The notes under the pieces are model-generated. The model was not told where the DNA came from, did no database searches, and saw nothing but the letters and a program-made list of their open reading frames with translations. A DNA stretch of 64,000 nucleotides from RPQJ01 sp963744735. GTDB lineage: Bacteria > Pseudomonadota > Gammaproteobacteria > Steroidobacterales > Steroidobacteraceae. The stretch lies in NCBI GenBank assembly GCA_963744735.1, contig CAVUVH010000003.1, positions 1 to 64,000 of the forward strand, in the 5' to 3' direction. The position numbers were made by a program, and so were the translations under genes. Shown piece after piece: positions 9,084 to 17,800 of the stretch; the stretch's first letter is position 1, and each line of letters starts with the position of its first letter.

Positions 9084-9335
9084 ATGGCAAACAACGTCAC
9101 CTCCAAAGGCCAGGTCACGATTCCGAAGAAGGTGCGGGAGCGGCTCGGGATCGAGGCCGGGTCCGCCGTGGCCTTCGAGCTCACCGACGCCGGGGAGGTC
9201 GTGCTGCGGGCGGTGGCGCGCGGTGGCGGGCGCCGGCCGGCGCGGGCACCGAAGAGCCGTTTTGCGAAGCTGCGCGGGCGGGCCACGGTCAAGATGCGGA
9301 CCGAGGAGATCCTGGCGCTGACCCGCGGTCGGTGA
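9084..9335 (+). CDS. AbrB/MazE-type antitoxin
   Basis: An 83-residue protein with the swapped-hairpin AbrB fold signature VTSKGQVTIPKKVRERLGI and AFELTDAGEVVLRAV; the C-terminal tail should contact the toxin. I use the ATG at 9084, where family members start; the ATG at 9069 lies inside the operator. It is followed after 7 nt by a PIN-domain gene, the standard antitoxin-toxin order. Confidence 0.88.
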   Translation: MANNVTSKGQVTIPKKVRERLGIEAGSAVAFELTDAGEVVLRAVARGGGRRPARAPKSRFAKLRGRATVKMRTEEILALTRGR

Positions 9336-9342
9336 GGGCGTC

Positions 9343-9753
9343 GTGATTCTCGTTGATACCAACGTCCTGCTGGACGTGGTCGAGGACGATCCGACCTGGG
9401 CGGACTGGTCGCAGCGGCAGCTCGACGCCGCGAGCCTGCGTGGGCCGATCTGCATCAATCCGGTGATCTATGCCGAGCTGTCGATGGCGTTCGCGCGCAT
9501 TGAGGAGCTCGAGGCAGTCGTTACGGACGGTGGGCTCGAGGTCGAGGAGATTCCGCGCGAGGCGCTGTTCCTGGCGGGCAAGGTGTACCTCGGCTACCGG
9601 CAGCGCAGTCGATCGGCGGTGAAGCGTAACGTGCTGCCGGACTTCTTCATCGGCGCGCACGCGGCGGTGCGTGGCCTGCCGATCCTGACGCGGGACGTCG
9701 GGCGGTATCGGACGTATTTCCCGACGGTGGAACTCATCACTCCGAAGCGATGA
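9343..9753 (+). CDS. VapC-type PIN domain toxin
   Basis: A 136-residue PIN-domain ribonuclease with a GTG start. Acidic active-site residues are present: ILVDTNVLLD, a YAEL glutamate, LPDFFIGAHA and LTRDVGRY. PIN toxins cut tRNA or rRNA and are held inactive by the cognate antitoxin, here the AbrB-type protein 7 nt upstream. Confidence 0.92.
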   Translation: MILVDTNVLLDVVEDDPTWADWSQRQLDAASLRGPICINPVIYAELSMAFARIEELEAVVTDGGLEVEEIPREALFLAGKVYLGYRQRSRSAVKRNVLPDFFIGAHAAVRGLPILTRDVGRYRTYFPTVELITPKR

Positions 9754-9843
9754 TTGATGCAGGGTGGCGGCAGCGGAAGACGCAAGATCCGGGCTCGGGC
9801 AGCCCGACGCCGGCCAGGCGTGGGCTGCCCGCCTCGCATCTAA

Positions 9844-10323
9844 CTACTTCTTGTCGTAGACCATGACGTTGTCGTACGCGACACCCGTTGCGCCGGTGCC
9901 TTTGCTCTTCAACGTGAGTACCTTGCCATCCTTGGAAATGGTGCGAGTGGTCGCCCCAACGACCTTGCCGTCTTTCTTCTGGGTGCTATGGACCGTGAGG
10001 TCATCGACCTGCTTTAACGACAGGGTGTCGAAGTTGGCGAACCCGGTCAGGGGGTAGTCCTTTCCATCCACCTTGAACGTGGACTTGGCGACGATCTCCT
10101 TGCCATCCGCGCCGACATTCTTCCAGGTCATGGCGGTGCCCTGCTCGGTAGCCGCGTATGTCCGGGTATCGCTTTTCGGCGCAGGGCCGGGGTTGAAGGT
10201 CGACTTCGCGACATTCAGCTCCCAGGTCCCCATCAAGGGATCGGCGGCCGGTGCCGCGACCGCGGCGGCGCTTGCGACAGTCAGCAGTGCCGCCATGAAT
10301 ACGGTCTTCAACATTGCTTTCAT
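9844..10323 (-). CDS. secreted lipocalin-like hypothetical protein
   Basis: A 159-residue exported protein. MKAMLKTVFMAALLTVASAA is a Sec signal ending near AVAAPA. The rest is strand-rich (LMGTWELNVAKSTFNPGPAP, TMTWKNVGADGKEI), similar to small secreted proteins with a GTWKLN-type opening, whose function is unknown. The ATG at 10323 is used because GGGAG precedes it; an in-frame start at 10365 would place residues ahead of the signal peptide. Confidence 0.7.
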   Translation of the reverse strand: MKAMLKTVFMAALLTVASAAAVAAPAADPLMGTWELNVAKSTFNPGPAPKSDTRTYAATEQGTAMTWKNVGADGKEIVAKSTFKVDGKDYPLTGFANFDTLSLKQVDDLTVHSTQKKDGKVVGATTRTISKDGKVLTLKSKGTGATGVAYDNVMVYDKK

Positions 10324-10458
10324 CCTGATTCTCCCGTGAAGTGTTGTGCTGATGGGTTTATCCAACGCGACGGCAAAGTATCTGGGTGCGGTTCGCGGCT
10401 GTCCGTGCGGAATCGTACACAGCGAGTCCTAAGCGGCGCGCAGACAGGAGGCATGAGC

Positions 10459-11130
10459 ATGACCACGGCACTCATCACCGGCGCAGCCGGGGGTATCGGC
10501 TACGAGCTGGCCCGGCAGCTGGCGGCACGCGGCACGGCGGTCATCGCCGTCTGCCGCAAGCCCGGTGCCGAACTCCCACTGCTGCCGGTGCGCGTCGAAG
10601 CGGACATCGATATCGCCACCGACGCGGGTTGCGCGGCGCTCGCCGCGCGCGTGGCCGGCGTACCGCTCGACCTGCTCATTCACAACGCCGGGGTATTGTT
10701 CGATGAGTCGCTCGATGCGCTCGACGAAGAGGCGGTCGCCAACATCCGCCGGCAGTTCGAAGTCAACGCGCTGGCGCCGTTGCGACTGACGGCCCTGCTG
10801 GCGCCACAGCTGGTGCGGGGCGGCAAGCTGGCCTTGATCACGAGCCGCATGGGCTCGATGGCCGACAACACCTCGGGTGGCTACTACGGGTACCGCATGT
10901 CGAAGGCGGCGATGAACGCGGCGGGCCGCTCGCTCGCGCACGACCTCGCGCCACGCGGCGTGGCGGTGGTGATGCTGCACCCTGGCTACGTCCAGACGCC
11001 CATGACGGGTGGCCGCGGCGACGTGGACCCGGTTACTGCGGCGCGCGGTCTGCTCGCTCGCATCGACGAGCTCACCCCGGCGAGCAGCGGGCGCTTCCTG
11101 CACGCCAATGGCTCGCCGTTGCCCTGGTGA
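10459..11130 (+). CDS. short-chain dehydrogenase/reductase
   Basis: A 223-residue classical SDR. It has the Rossmann motif TGAAGGIGYELA, HNAGVL after strand 4, and the catalytic YYGYRMSKAAMN (Tyr-x3-Lys), followed by HPGYVQTPM. The oxidoreductase substrate is not evident. AGGAGG lies 7 nt before the ATG at 10459, which I prefer to the ATG at 10453. It is divergent from the secreted protein gene. Confidence 0.88.
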   Translation: MTTALITGAAGGIGYELARQLAARGTAVIAVCRKPGAELPLLPVRVEADIDIATDAGCAALAARVAGVPLDLLIHNAGVLFDESLDALDEEAVANIRRQFEVNALAPLRLTALLAPQLVRGGKLALITSRMGSMADNTSGGYYGYRMSKAAMNAAGRSLAHDLAPRGVAVVMLHPGYVQTPMTGGRGDVDPVTAARGLLARIDELTPASSGRFLHANGSPLPW

Positions 11131-11219
11131 GTGACGGCCGCGTTCGGGTGGATGGACACAGACAGGCTTTGCCGCCACAGTCGGCCCGTTAACCGCGCAT
11201 TACCCAGCCTGGAGCGATC

Positions 11220-11507
11220 ATGAACACGTCAATGAAGTGGTCTTTTGTATCGTCGATACTGCCGCTGCTCATCCTGGCAAGTTATTCATCGGATACGACG
11301 GCACAGACCGAGACTCCAGCGGCACCGGCCGTGGTGGCTCCCAGCGCTCCAGCCGAGGCTCCAGTCAAGAATCGCGCCGGAACCGGCACGCCTGTCGGCA
11401 ACGGCCGGTGGGTGAAAAGGATTGACGAGAAGACGTGTCCCAAAGGCTCTACCGCATACATTGACGAACTCAATGGCGGCGTCAAATGCTGGGTGGACGA
11501 CCGGTAG
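11220..11507 (+). CDS. small secreted Pro/Ala-rich hypothetical protein
   Basis: A 95-residue protein with an N-terminal hydrophobic signal (SFVSSILPLLILASYSS), an Ala/Pro linker and a compact C-terminus with two cysteines (TCPKGSTAYIDELNGGVKCW) that could form a disulfide. Function is unknown. The ATG at 11220 has TGGAGCG upstream; ATG 11232 is possible. Confidence 0.55.
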   Translation: MNTSMKWSFVSSILPLLILASYSSDTTAQTETPAAPAVVAPSAPAEAPVKNRAGTGTPVGNGRWVKRIDEKTCPKGSTAYIDELNGGVKCWVDDR

Positions 11508-11601
11508 ACCTACCAACACGAAATCTCGCGGATGGAGCAGCGGCGCAAAGCGTGCCGCTCGAGCGAGCGGATCCAGGAAGCGAAAAGGGTCCGGCAGCGT
11601 A

Positions 11602-11646
11602 GCCGGATCATTGTAAAGATCTGCTGCACGTTTCAGCTGAAACGTC
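11602..11646 (+). pseudogene. 45-nt relic of a DUF222-HNH gene
   Basis: Matches 16975-17019 inside the intact-like DUF222-HNH gene at 41 of 45 positions. In the same frame it encodes PDHCKDLLHVSAETS, against PDDCKDSLHVSAETS there. A stop codon (TAG, 11600-11602) directly precedes it. The match includes the 18-bp palindrome ACGTTTCAGCTGAAACGT. It is either a gene remnant or a small mobile palindrome. The rest of 11508-11681 shows no gene. Confidence 0.5.
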
Positions 11647-11681
11647 TGCGGCGTCGCCACCGACTCGCGGCTTGACCGCAA

Positions 11682-11700
11682 ACTGTACGGAACGTACAGT
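11682..11700. promoter_or_regulatory. inverted-repeat operator of the Phd/VapC module
   Basis: ACTGTAC-GGAAC-GTACAGT, 7-bp perfect arms, 23 nt before the antitoxin ATG. The position fits Phd-type autoregulation. It resembles a LexA box but the CTGT and ACAG halves are 9 nt apart rather than 8. Confidence 0.6.
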
Positions 11701-11723
11701 AGCAATCAAGCTTGGAGTTCACC

Positions 11724-11972
11724 ATGTCGAAGCGTCGTTACAGCGGTGTCGAAGAAACCCGCCAGCAGCTGCCGTCGCTGCTGGAAGGCGCGCATGCGGG
11801 ACAAGCCGTGATCATCACCAAGCGCGGCAAGCCCTATGCGGCGCTGGTCCCCATCGAATCACTGCCGGACGCAAGGCCGCGCCCGTCGCTCGTGGCGTTG
11901 CGCGGTTCAGGTAAGGGATTGTGGGGCAAGGACGCGGCCGCCTGGGTCGACCGCCTGCGCAACGAATGGTAA
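11724..11972 (+). CDS. Phd/YefM family antitoxin
   Basis: An 82-residue Phd-type antitoxin. The N-terminal DNA-binding half has YSGVEETRQQLPSLLEGA and the strand pair VIITKRGKPYAALVPIE, the hallmark of the family; the C-terminal tail (GKGLWGKDAAAWVDRLRNEW) should bind the toxin. The ATG at 11724 follows TTGGAG. The stop overlaps the toxin start. Confidence 0.88.
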   Translation: MSKRRYSGVEETRQQLPSLLEGAHAGQAVIITKRGKPYAALVPIESLPDARPRPSLVALRGSGKGLWGKDAAAWVDRLRNEW

Positions 11973-12412
11973 AGGCCCCCTCGCTGCTGGCCGGGCTGCC
12001 CGAGAGTCCGATCCTGGTGGTCGACACGGCGCCGATCATTTACTGGCTGGAGGGTCATGCGCGGTTTGCCGAGCGATTCGCCGAAGTTTTTTACGCTGCG
12101 GAATCCGGCGACGCGTCGATCGTGATCTCCACTGTGACACTTGCAGAGGTCCTTGCAGGGCCGATCGCTGCGGGTGATGAGCTGCGTACAGCACAGTATC
12201 GCGAGGCGTTGACGCGCGGACTGGGCTGGCAGGTGGCGCCGCTCGATGCGGAGACGGCCGTCGAGGCAGCGCGGATCCGTTCGGCGTATCGGCTGCGATT
12301 GCCGGATGCGATCCAGGTCGCGACGGCGATTCGAGTCGGTGCGGCCGCGCTGATCACCCACGACAGGGCGCTGGCGCAGGTGACCGGGCTGCGGGTGCTG
12401 GGGCCAGCGTAA
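11966..12412 (+). CDS. VapC-type PIN domain toxin
   Basis: A 148-residue PIN ribonuclease with acidic residues in LVVDTAPIIYWLEG, TLAEVLAG, LPDAIQVATA and ITHDRAL. It starts at the ATG at 11966 overlapping the antitoxin stop (ATGGTAA), giving translational coupling. It is distinct in sequence from the PIN toxin at 9343. Confidence 0.9.
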   Translation: MVKAPSLLAGLPESPILVVDTAPIIYWLEGHARFAERFAEVFYAAESGDASIVISTVTLAEVLAGPIAAGDELRTAQYREALTRGLGWQVAPLDAETAVEAARIRSAYRLRLPDAIQVATAIRVGAAALITHDRALAQVTGLRVLGPA

Positions 12413-12463
12413 GCGAACACCCAGTACAATGCTCTGGTGGCACCGCAGCACACAGGGGTTCTC

Positions 12464-13663
12464 ATGCGACTGACTCAGGTCCGAGTAATCACGCTCACCG
12501 CGGTCGCGTTCCTCGCGCTGGTCCCCCTGCGGCTCTACGCTGCGCCGGACATCGCCCTGCAGATGACCGTCGACACCGTCGTGCCGGCGGCGGGGCAGCC
12601 CGTCCAGTTCACGATCACCGCCAGCAACGTCGGCGCGGATGCGGCGAGCGGCGTGCAGGTCACGGACCGGCTGCCGGCGGAACTCAGCATTCCGCTGGGG
12701 ATGGCCGCGTTTCCCAGCACCGGCACCTACGACGCCGCGACCGGCCTCTGGTCGATCGGCTCGCTGGCCGCGGGTGCCAACGCCACGCTGGTCATCCCCG
12801 CCATCGTCGCGGTGACGACCCAGCCGCAATGCAGCGTCAACGTGGCCGAAACCAGCCTCGACCTGGACACGCAGACATCCAACAACCGGGCGGTCGCCGC
12901 GGTGAAGCGATCGGCGGCCGACAGTTGTGTCGACCTTGCGCTCAGGACCAGCATCAACTTCGTCCCGCCGTGCAATGTCTCGCGTCGCCTCGATGGGTTC
13001 GTGTACGTGTCCAACCGGGGCCCGGATGTCGCGAGCAACGTGTTCGTCGACCTGACCCAGGTGCCGACTTTGATCCCGGGAGTCCGCTTCGACAGCCCCG
13101 GCTGCACCGCCACGCGCTGCACGGTGCCGACCATCGCCGCCGGATCGACCGTCGCGCTGCGCCTGGTCTCCGACGACTTCCGCAACCGGCAACGGCAGAC
13201 GGTGACGTTCGCGTTCGCGACGTCGAGCAGCGATGTCGACTACCTGACGAGCAACAACCAGGTCACTACGACGGCGGATGTGCCGGTGTTCACCGACTGC
13301 TCGGAGGAGTCGCCGGACGAAGGCCTGAAAGTGAGCTGTTTCATCGCCACGGCGGCCTTCGGCTCGCCGTTGGAGCCGCACGTCTTAGCGCTGCGGCAGT
13401 TCCGCGACCGCTACCTGCAAGCCACCGCGCCCGGCCGCGCGTTCATCCGCTTCTACTACCGTTACTCGCCGCCGATTGCCGCCGTCATCGCCGAGCACGA
13501 ATGGTTGCAGTTCCTGGTGCGGATGCTGTTGACGCCGCTGGTGCTGGCGATCGCGTTCCCGCTGCGTGCGCTGATGCTGCTGGCCCTGGTGGCAGCGACG
13601 CTGCTGCTCAACCCGGTGGGTCGACTTCGTGCGGCGCGAGCTTCGTCGCGGCCCAGCGCCTGA
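12464..13663 (+). CDS. DUF11-repeat protein with CFI-box C-terminal domain
   Basis: A 399-residue envelope protein. A signal peptide (residues 1-25, ending LYAAPD) precedes two DUF11-like immunoglobulin-type repeats (PVQFTITASNVGADAASGVQVTD; later FVYVSNRGPDVASNVFVDL). The C-terminus is a CFI-box domain: CFIATAAFGSPLEPHV, then LRQFRDRYL, RAFIRFYYRYSPP and a final membrane helix. This is the CFI-box-CTERM architecture, thought to mark a sorting or anchoring signal, though the mechanism is not established. TACAAT at 12423 is a candidate -10 box. Its end overlaps the tail of the convergent minus-strand gene. Confidence 0.82.
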   Translation: MRLTQVRVITLTAVAFLALVPLRLYAAPDIALQMTVDTVVPAAGQPVQFTITASNVGADAASGVQVTDRLPAELSIPLGMAAFPSTGTYDAATGLWSIGSLAAGANATLVIPAIVAVTTQPQCSVNVAETSLDLDTQTSNNRAVAAVKRSAADSCVDLALRTSINFVPPCNVSRRLDGFVYVSNRGPDVASNVFVDLTQVPTLIPGVRFDSPGCTATRCTVPTIAAGSTVALRLVSDDFRNRQRQTVTFAFATSSSDVDYLTSNNQVTTTADVPVFTDCSEESPDEGLKVSCFIATAAFGSPLEPHVLALRQFRDRYLQATAPGRAFIRFYYRYSPPIAAVIAEHEWLQFLVRMLLTPLVLAIAFPLRALMLLALVAATLLLNPVGRLRAARASSRPSA

Positions 13664-13999
13664 GTTCACGCACCTTGTCCGGTCCGATGCCGCGAGTTGC
13701 GGACCAGGTGCTCGATGCCGCGCTTGACCGCGTCGACTTCCGCCTGTGACGCATCGTCGCCGATCTTGGCGGCGCCCCACAGGTCGATCCGGCGTTCGCA
13801 GCGCTCGCCGAACCGCAGCACGGCATGAAACCACCGCGGCCGCTGCCAGTTGCCGAGCACCAGGTCCAGCCCGGCCGCCGCCAGCGACACCGGGATCAGC
13901 GTCAGGTCGAGCAACGCCTCCAGGCCCAGCTTGACCTGGAACACCACGACGTCGCGAAACAGTCGCCAGCGTGTGCCGGGTTTGGGCTGTGTCGGTCAT
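13608..13999 (-). CDS. small membrane-associated hypothetical protein (frameshifted)
   Basis: About 130 residues after healing two breaks, near 13990 and at 13695/13696. It starts at ATG 13999, overlapping the TPR gene stop (ATGA), and reads TRWRLFRDVVVFQVKLG then an amphipathic-to-hydrophobic helix (ALLDLTLIPVSLAAAGLDLV), and ends GIGPDKVRELRRWAATKLA. Coupling to the TPR gene suggests a shared operon. Family unknown. Confidence 0.5.
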
Positions 14000-16160
14000 C
14001 GCTGCGCTCCGAGTTCGGCCCGCTGTCGATCCATGTCGCGCTCGATGTCGGCAAACGCCGCCTTGAATCCGGGCTCGTTGCGGATCGAGGCGAGCGCCGG
14101 GTCGATGTCGCGGTAGTAGCGCCAGAACGGCCCGCGCCAGCCGGCGTCGCGGCCTCGCGCAATGCCGCCAGCGCTTTCGCCTTGTCGCCACGCAGCGCGT
14201 GAACTTGCGCATCGGCGATGCCGTAGCCTGACAGGCCCAGGCGGGGCATCTGGCGCATGGCCCGTTCGCTGCCATCCAGCAACTGATGGGCGCGGGCGTC
14301 CTCGCCGGTCTGCAGCAGCACCGATGCCAGGCCGACGGCATCGAGGAAGTTGCCGGCGTCGATCCGGGGCGGCGTCGGTGCCGAGCAGGTCCGGATGCGC
14401 CTTGGCGTAACGAGCGCGCGCCGCGCGGGGATCGCCGTTGACCTGGTCAGCCGCGGCGAGCACGAACAGGGCGGTCTGGTCCTGCGGGTCGATGGCGAGC
14501 GCCTTGTGCGCCGACTGGACGGCCGACTTCCAGTCGCCGGCGCTCGCGTGGACAGCTGCGGCCATCGACTGGGCCCACATGAAATCGGGCCAGCGACGGA
14601 CGACGTCCGCCGTCAGGCGCAGGGCTTCGGGTCGGTTGCCGAGCTCGCCATGCAGCATTGCGAGCAGACTCACGCCGGCCGGAATGCCCGGATCGAGTTC
14701 CAGCGCCTTCCGTACCAGCGGTCACCGCGTCCGCCGGTCGGCCGAGCGCGTAACGCGGTCAGGGTGGCCAGCATGCAGGTACGAACCCGGCTGCAGTGGG
14801 TCGATCGTCGTGGCCTTGCGGTAGGCGTCCGCTGCGTCCCGGAACCGGCCTTGCGCCTCCAGCACGCTGCCCAGGAAATGCCGCATCACCGTGGACAGGG
14901 GGTCGAGTGCGATGGCCTGCTCGATCTGCTGCCGCGCCTCGTCCAGCCGGCCGGAATCGCGCAGCAGGATGCTGTACCAGTGCCGGGCGGTCGCGTTGTT
15001 GGGATTGATCTCGATGGCGCGCCGGAACTTCGCTTCAGCGTCATCGTATGACTGCCGCTCATGTGCGATGGCGCCGGCGGACGCCCACGCCTCGGACAGG
15101 TCTGGCTGCAATCTGAGTGCCTCGGCCACCGACTTCTCGGCCTGCGTGAGGGTCGCTGCGGCAGGCGCACCGCTGTAGATGATCTGCAAGCGCAGCGACG
15201 TCAGCCAGTCCCACGTGCGCCAGCGCGAACTGCGGATCGAGTTCGATCGCCTTGCGGAAGAACTGCTCGGCCTCGGCCAGGCCCTCGCTGCTGCGCCGGG
15301 CCATGCGTTGCTTGCCGAGCTGGTAGGCCTCCCAGGCCTCGATGCTCTGGGTGGGCACGGCATCCACGCGCGCCTGCTCGCCCGCGGTGAGTTCGGCGCG
15401 CAGCGCGCCAGCGATCGCGGCCGCCACCTCGCTCTGGATGGCGAAGATGTTCTCCGCCGTGAGCTCGCGGTCGTAGGTCTCGGCCCAGAGGTGGGCGTCG
15501 GTCGCCGCGTCGATCAGCTGCACGGTGACGCGCACGCGGTCGCCGCCACGCTGCACGCCGCCTTCGAGGATGCTGCTTCACGCCGAGCTGCGCGGCGATG
15601 TCCTTGACCGGGAGCTTGTGTCGCGGAACTGCTCGACCGAGGTGCGCGAGATGACCTTGAGCGCGCTCACCTTGGACAGCTGCGTCAGGATGTCGTCGTG
15701 GATGCCGTCGACGAAGAACGCGTCGTCCGCCTTCGCGCTGCGGTTGTCGAACGGCAGCACCGCGATCGACGGGCCCGCATCGGTCGGGATCGACGCGGCC
15801 GGTGCGGCCGTCGACGGCGGCGGAGGGCGCCGCGGCCGTGGTGTGCTGGTAGCGCCAGAACAGGCCACCGCCCAGCAGGAACAGCAGCGTCAGGATGGCG
15901 AACTCGGTGCGCGTGGCGCGCTGGTGGCCACGGTCGCCGTGATACCAGGCCAGCGTCAGCGCGATGGGCAGGCCGAGCGCCAGCGCCACCGTCGCGAGAC
16001 GCAGCGGCGCGGCAGGCCAGTCGAAGGCCTGGGCGAGGAACTGGAAACCCTGCAGCAGTCCCCAGGCGCCGGCGGCGTAGGCAATGCCCCATTGCACCAC
16101 CTTGCGGCGGCGCAGCCGGTCCCAAAGGTTTTGTGCTTCCCCGTCGGTCGCGTCGGTCAC
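13996..16160 (-). pseudogene. TolB/FlgO-like and TPR membrane protein, heavily broken
   Basis: The fragments join into a familiar architecture: a cytoplasmic start (NLWDRLRRRKVVQWG), two or three membrane helices (residues 15-100), a TolB/FlgO-like domain (IAVLPFDNRSAKADDAFFVDG, VRVTVQLIDAATDAHLWAE) and TPR repeats (AEQFFRKAIELDPQFALAH, AKFRRAIEINPNNATARHW). Such proteins occur beside transcriptional or adenylate-cyclase-like regulators; the precise role is unknown. At least eight frame breaks lie in 2.2 kb (about 15820, 15605, 15567, 15205, several at 14720-14760, 14355, 14150), far denser than in neighbouring genes. It may be a true pseudogene or a badly resolved locus. Confidence 0.7.
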
Positions 16161-16325
16161 GCGGCCCTCCCTGTTGCGGCGGAGTGTAGACGATCGCTTT
16201 CGCCTGGCCGTTCACGGCCGCCTCGAGGATCAATTCGTCCGCCGGGTCCGAGGCGGCAGACTAGTCTATATTTCTCGATGTTTTCAGCGATTTTGCGCTT
16301 GAAACGGACTGCGGATTTGCTACGA

Positions 16326-16345
16326 TACTGTATATAAACACAGTA
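16326..16345. promoter_or_regulatory. LexA (SOS) box
   Basis: TACTGT-ATATAAAC-ACAGTA: CTGT at 16328-16331, an 8-nt AT-rich spacer and ACAG at 16340-16343, with flanking TA on both sides as in the enterobacterial consensus. The inverted repeat extends to 8-bp arms (GATACTGT/ACAGTATC, 16324-16347). It ends 12 nt before the HNH gene ATG at 16357 and overlaps its TATA-like promoter, the right place for repression by LexA. Confidence 0.8.
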
Positions 16346-16356
16346 TCGGTGCGGCC

Positions 16357-17800
16357 ATGGAAAACGCCCCCCAGGATGCCCCCCAAGACGCCCCCCAGGA
16401 TGCCAGCCAGGCCGTCACGGACAGCGGCCTGTCGATCCGCGAACTCGAGGCGCAGATCACCGAGCTGGCCGGCCACCTCAACGCGGCCAATCACCGCTGG
16501 CTGGTGCTCATCGCCGAGTTCGACCGCCGCAACGGCTGGTCGGACGGCGCCACGCAGTCGTGTGCGCACTGGCTCAGCTGGAAATGCGGGCTCGATCTCG
16601 GGGCGGCGCGCGAGAAGGTCCGGGTGGCCAGGGCGATCGAGTCGCTGCCCGAAGATTTCGGTGGCGATGTCGACCGGGCAGTTGAGCTACTCGAAGGCGC
16701 GGGCGCTGACGCGCGTGGCGACGCCCGCCACCGAGGACGTGCTGCTCAATGTCGCGCTCAACGGCACCACGCATCACGTCGAGACGCTCGTGCGGCAGTT
16801 CCGCCGCGTGCAGGAGGTCGAAGAACTCTCGCGCGAGGCGCGGCAGTACTCGCAACGGCGGCTCACGTATTTCCACGACAGCGACGGCTCGCTGGTGGTC
16901 AAGCTGCAGCTCACCGCCGAGAGCGGCGCGCTGTTCCTGAAGGCGATCGAGGCCGCGTTGCCCGAGATTGCACTGCCGGACGATTGTAAAGATTCGCTGC
17001 ACGTTTCAGCTGAAACGTCGTCCACTCCCGCCATGCGCCGTGCCGATGCAATCGTCGTGATGGCCGAGAGCCTGCTGCAGCACGGTGCGGCCGCGATGAA
17101 GGGCGGCGATCGCCACCAGGTGGTGGTGCACATCGACGACGCCACGCTGCGCAAGGGCGAATCCGGCAGGTGCGAGATCGACGACGGCCCGGCGATCCCG
17201 GTCGAGACGGCGCGTCGCCTGTCGTGCGACTGCAGCAAGGTCGAGATCACCGAAGACGGACAAGGCGAGCCGCTCGACGTCGGCCGCAAGACCCGCAGTA
17301 TCCCGCCGGCGATGCGGCGTGCGCTGGCCGCGCGCGACAAGGGCTGCGTTTTCCCCGGCTGCAATCACAAGCGCTATGTGGACGGCCACCACGTGCAGCA
17401 CTGGGCGGACGGCGGCGAGACCAAGTTGTCCAACCTGGCCACGCTGTGCCGCTTCCACCATCGCACGGTGCACGAGGGCGGCCTCAGGATGGAGCGCTGC
17501 GACGACGGCGCCTGGCGTTTCTACGATGCCCGCGGGCAGTTGCGCTACGGCCTGGCGCCCGGGCACACGCAGCCACTCGGGGACTGGCGGCAGCTGCCGG
17601 CCGAGCACGCCGGGCGCGGCATCCACATCGACGCGAGCACCGCCACCACCGGCTGGCGCGGCGAGCGCATGGACTACGGCGTCGCCATCGACTCGCTGCT
17701 GTTCAGGTCGGCGCGACAATCACGCGGGGCGGTGCCCAGGTGCGCCGTGCAGGTACTTTTCCTGACCCCGGCGGGCCTGCCGCCACGGCATTGTCCTACC
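16357..17800 (+). CDS. DUF222 / HNH endonuclease (13E12-like, frameshifted)
   Basis: DUF222 (residues 20-300: LSIRELEAQITELAGHLN, GQLSYSKARALTRVA, RRADAIVVMAE) followed by a C-terminal HNH nuclease: RDKGCVFPGCNHKRYVDGHH, HWADGGETKLSNLATLCRFH and HHRTVH. This is the 13E12-repeat family of putative DNA endonucleases. A charged QDAPQDAP repeat opens the protein. One frame break at 16653/16654 (gaaGatt) separates the first 100 residues. No stop codon occurs at the expected end after GERMDYGVAIDSLLF; the frame runs on into the Crp/Fnr-like gene. A LexA box covers the promoter. The end given is the base before the regulator GTG. Confidence 0.82.

Noticed and set aside
11682..11700. Second LexA box
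   Set aside because: CTGT and ACAG are 9 nt apart, not 8; the position directly before a Phd antitoxin gene fits a toxin-antitoxin operator better.
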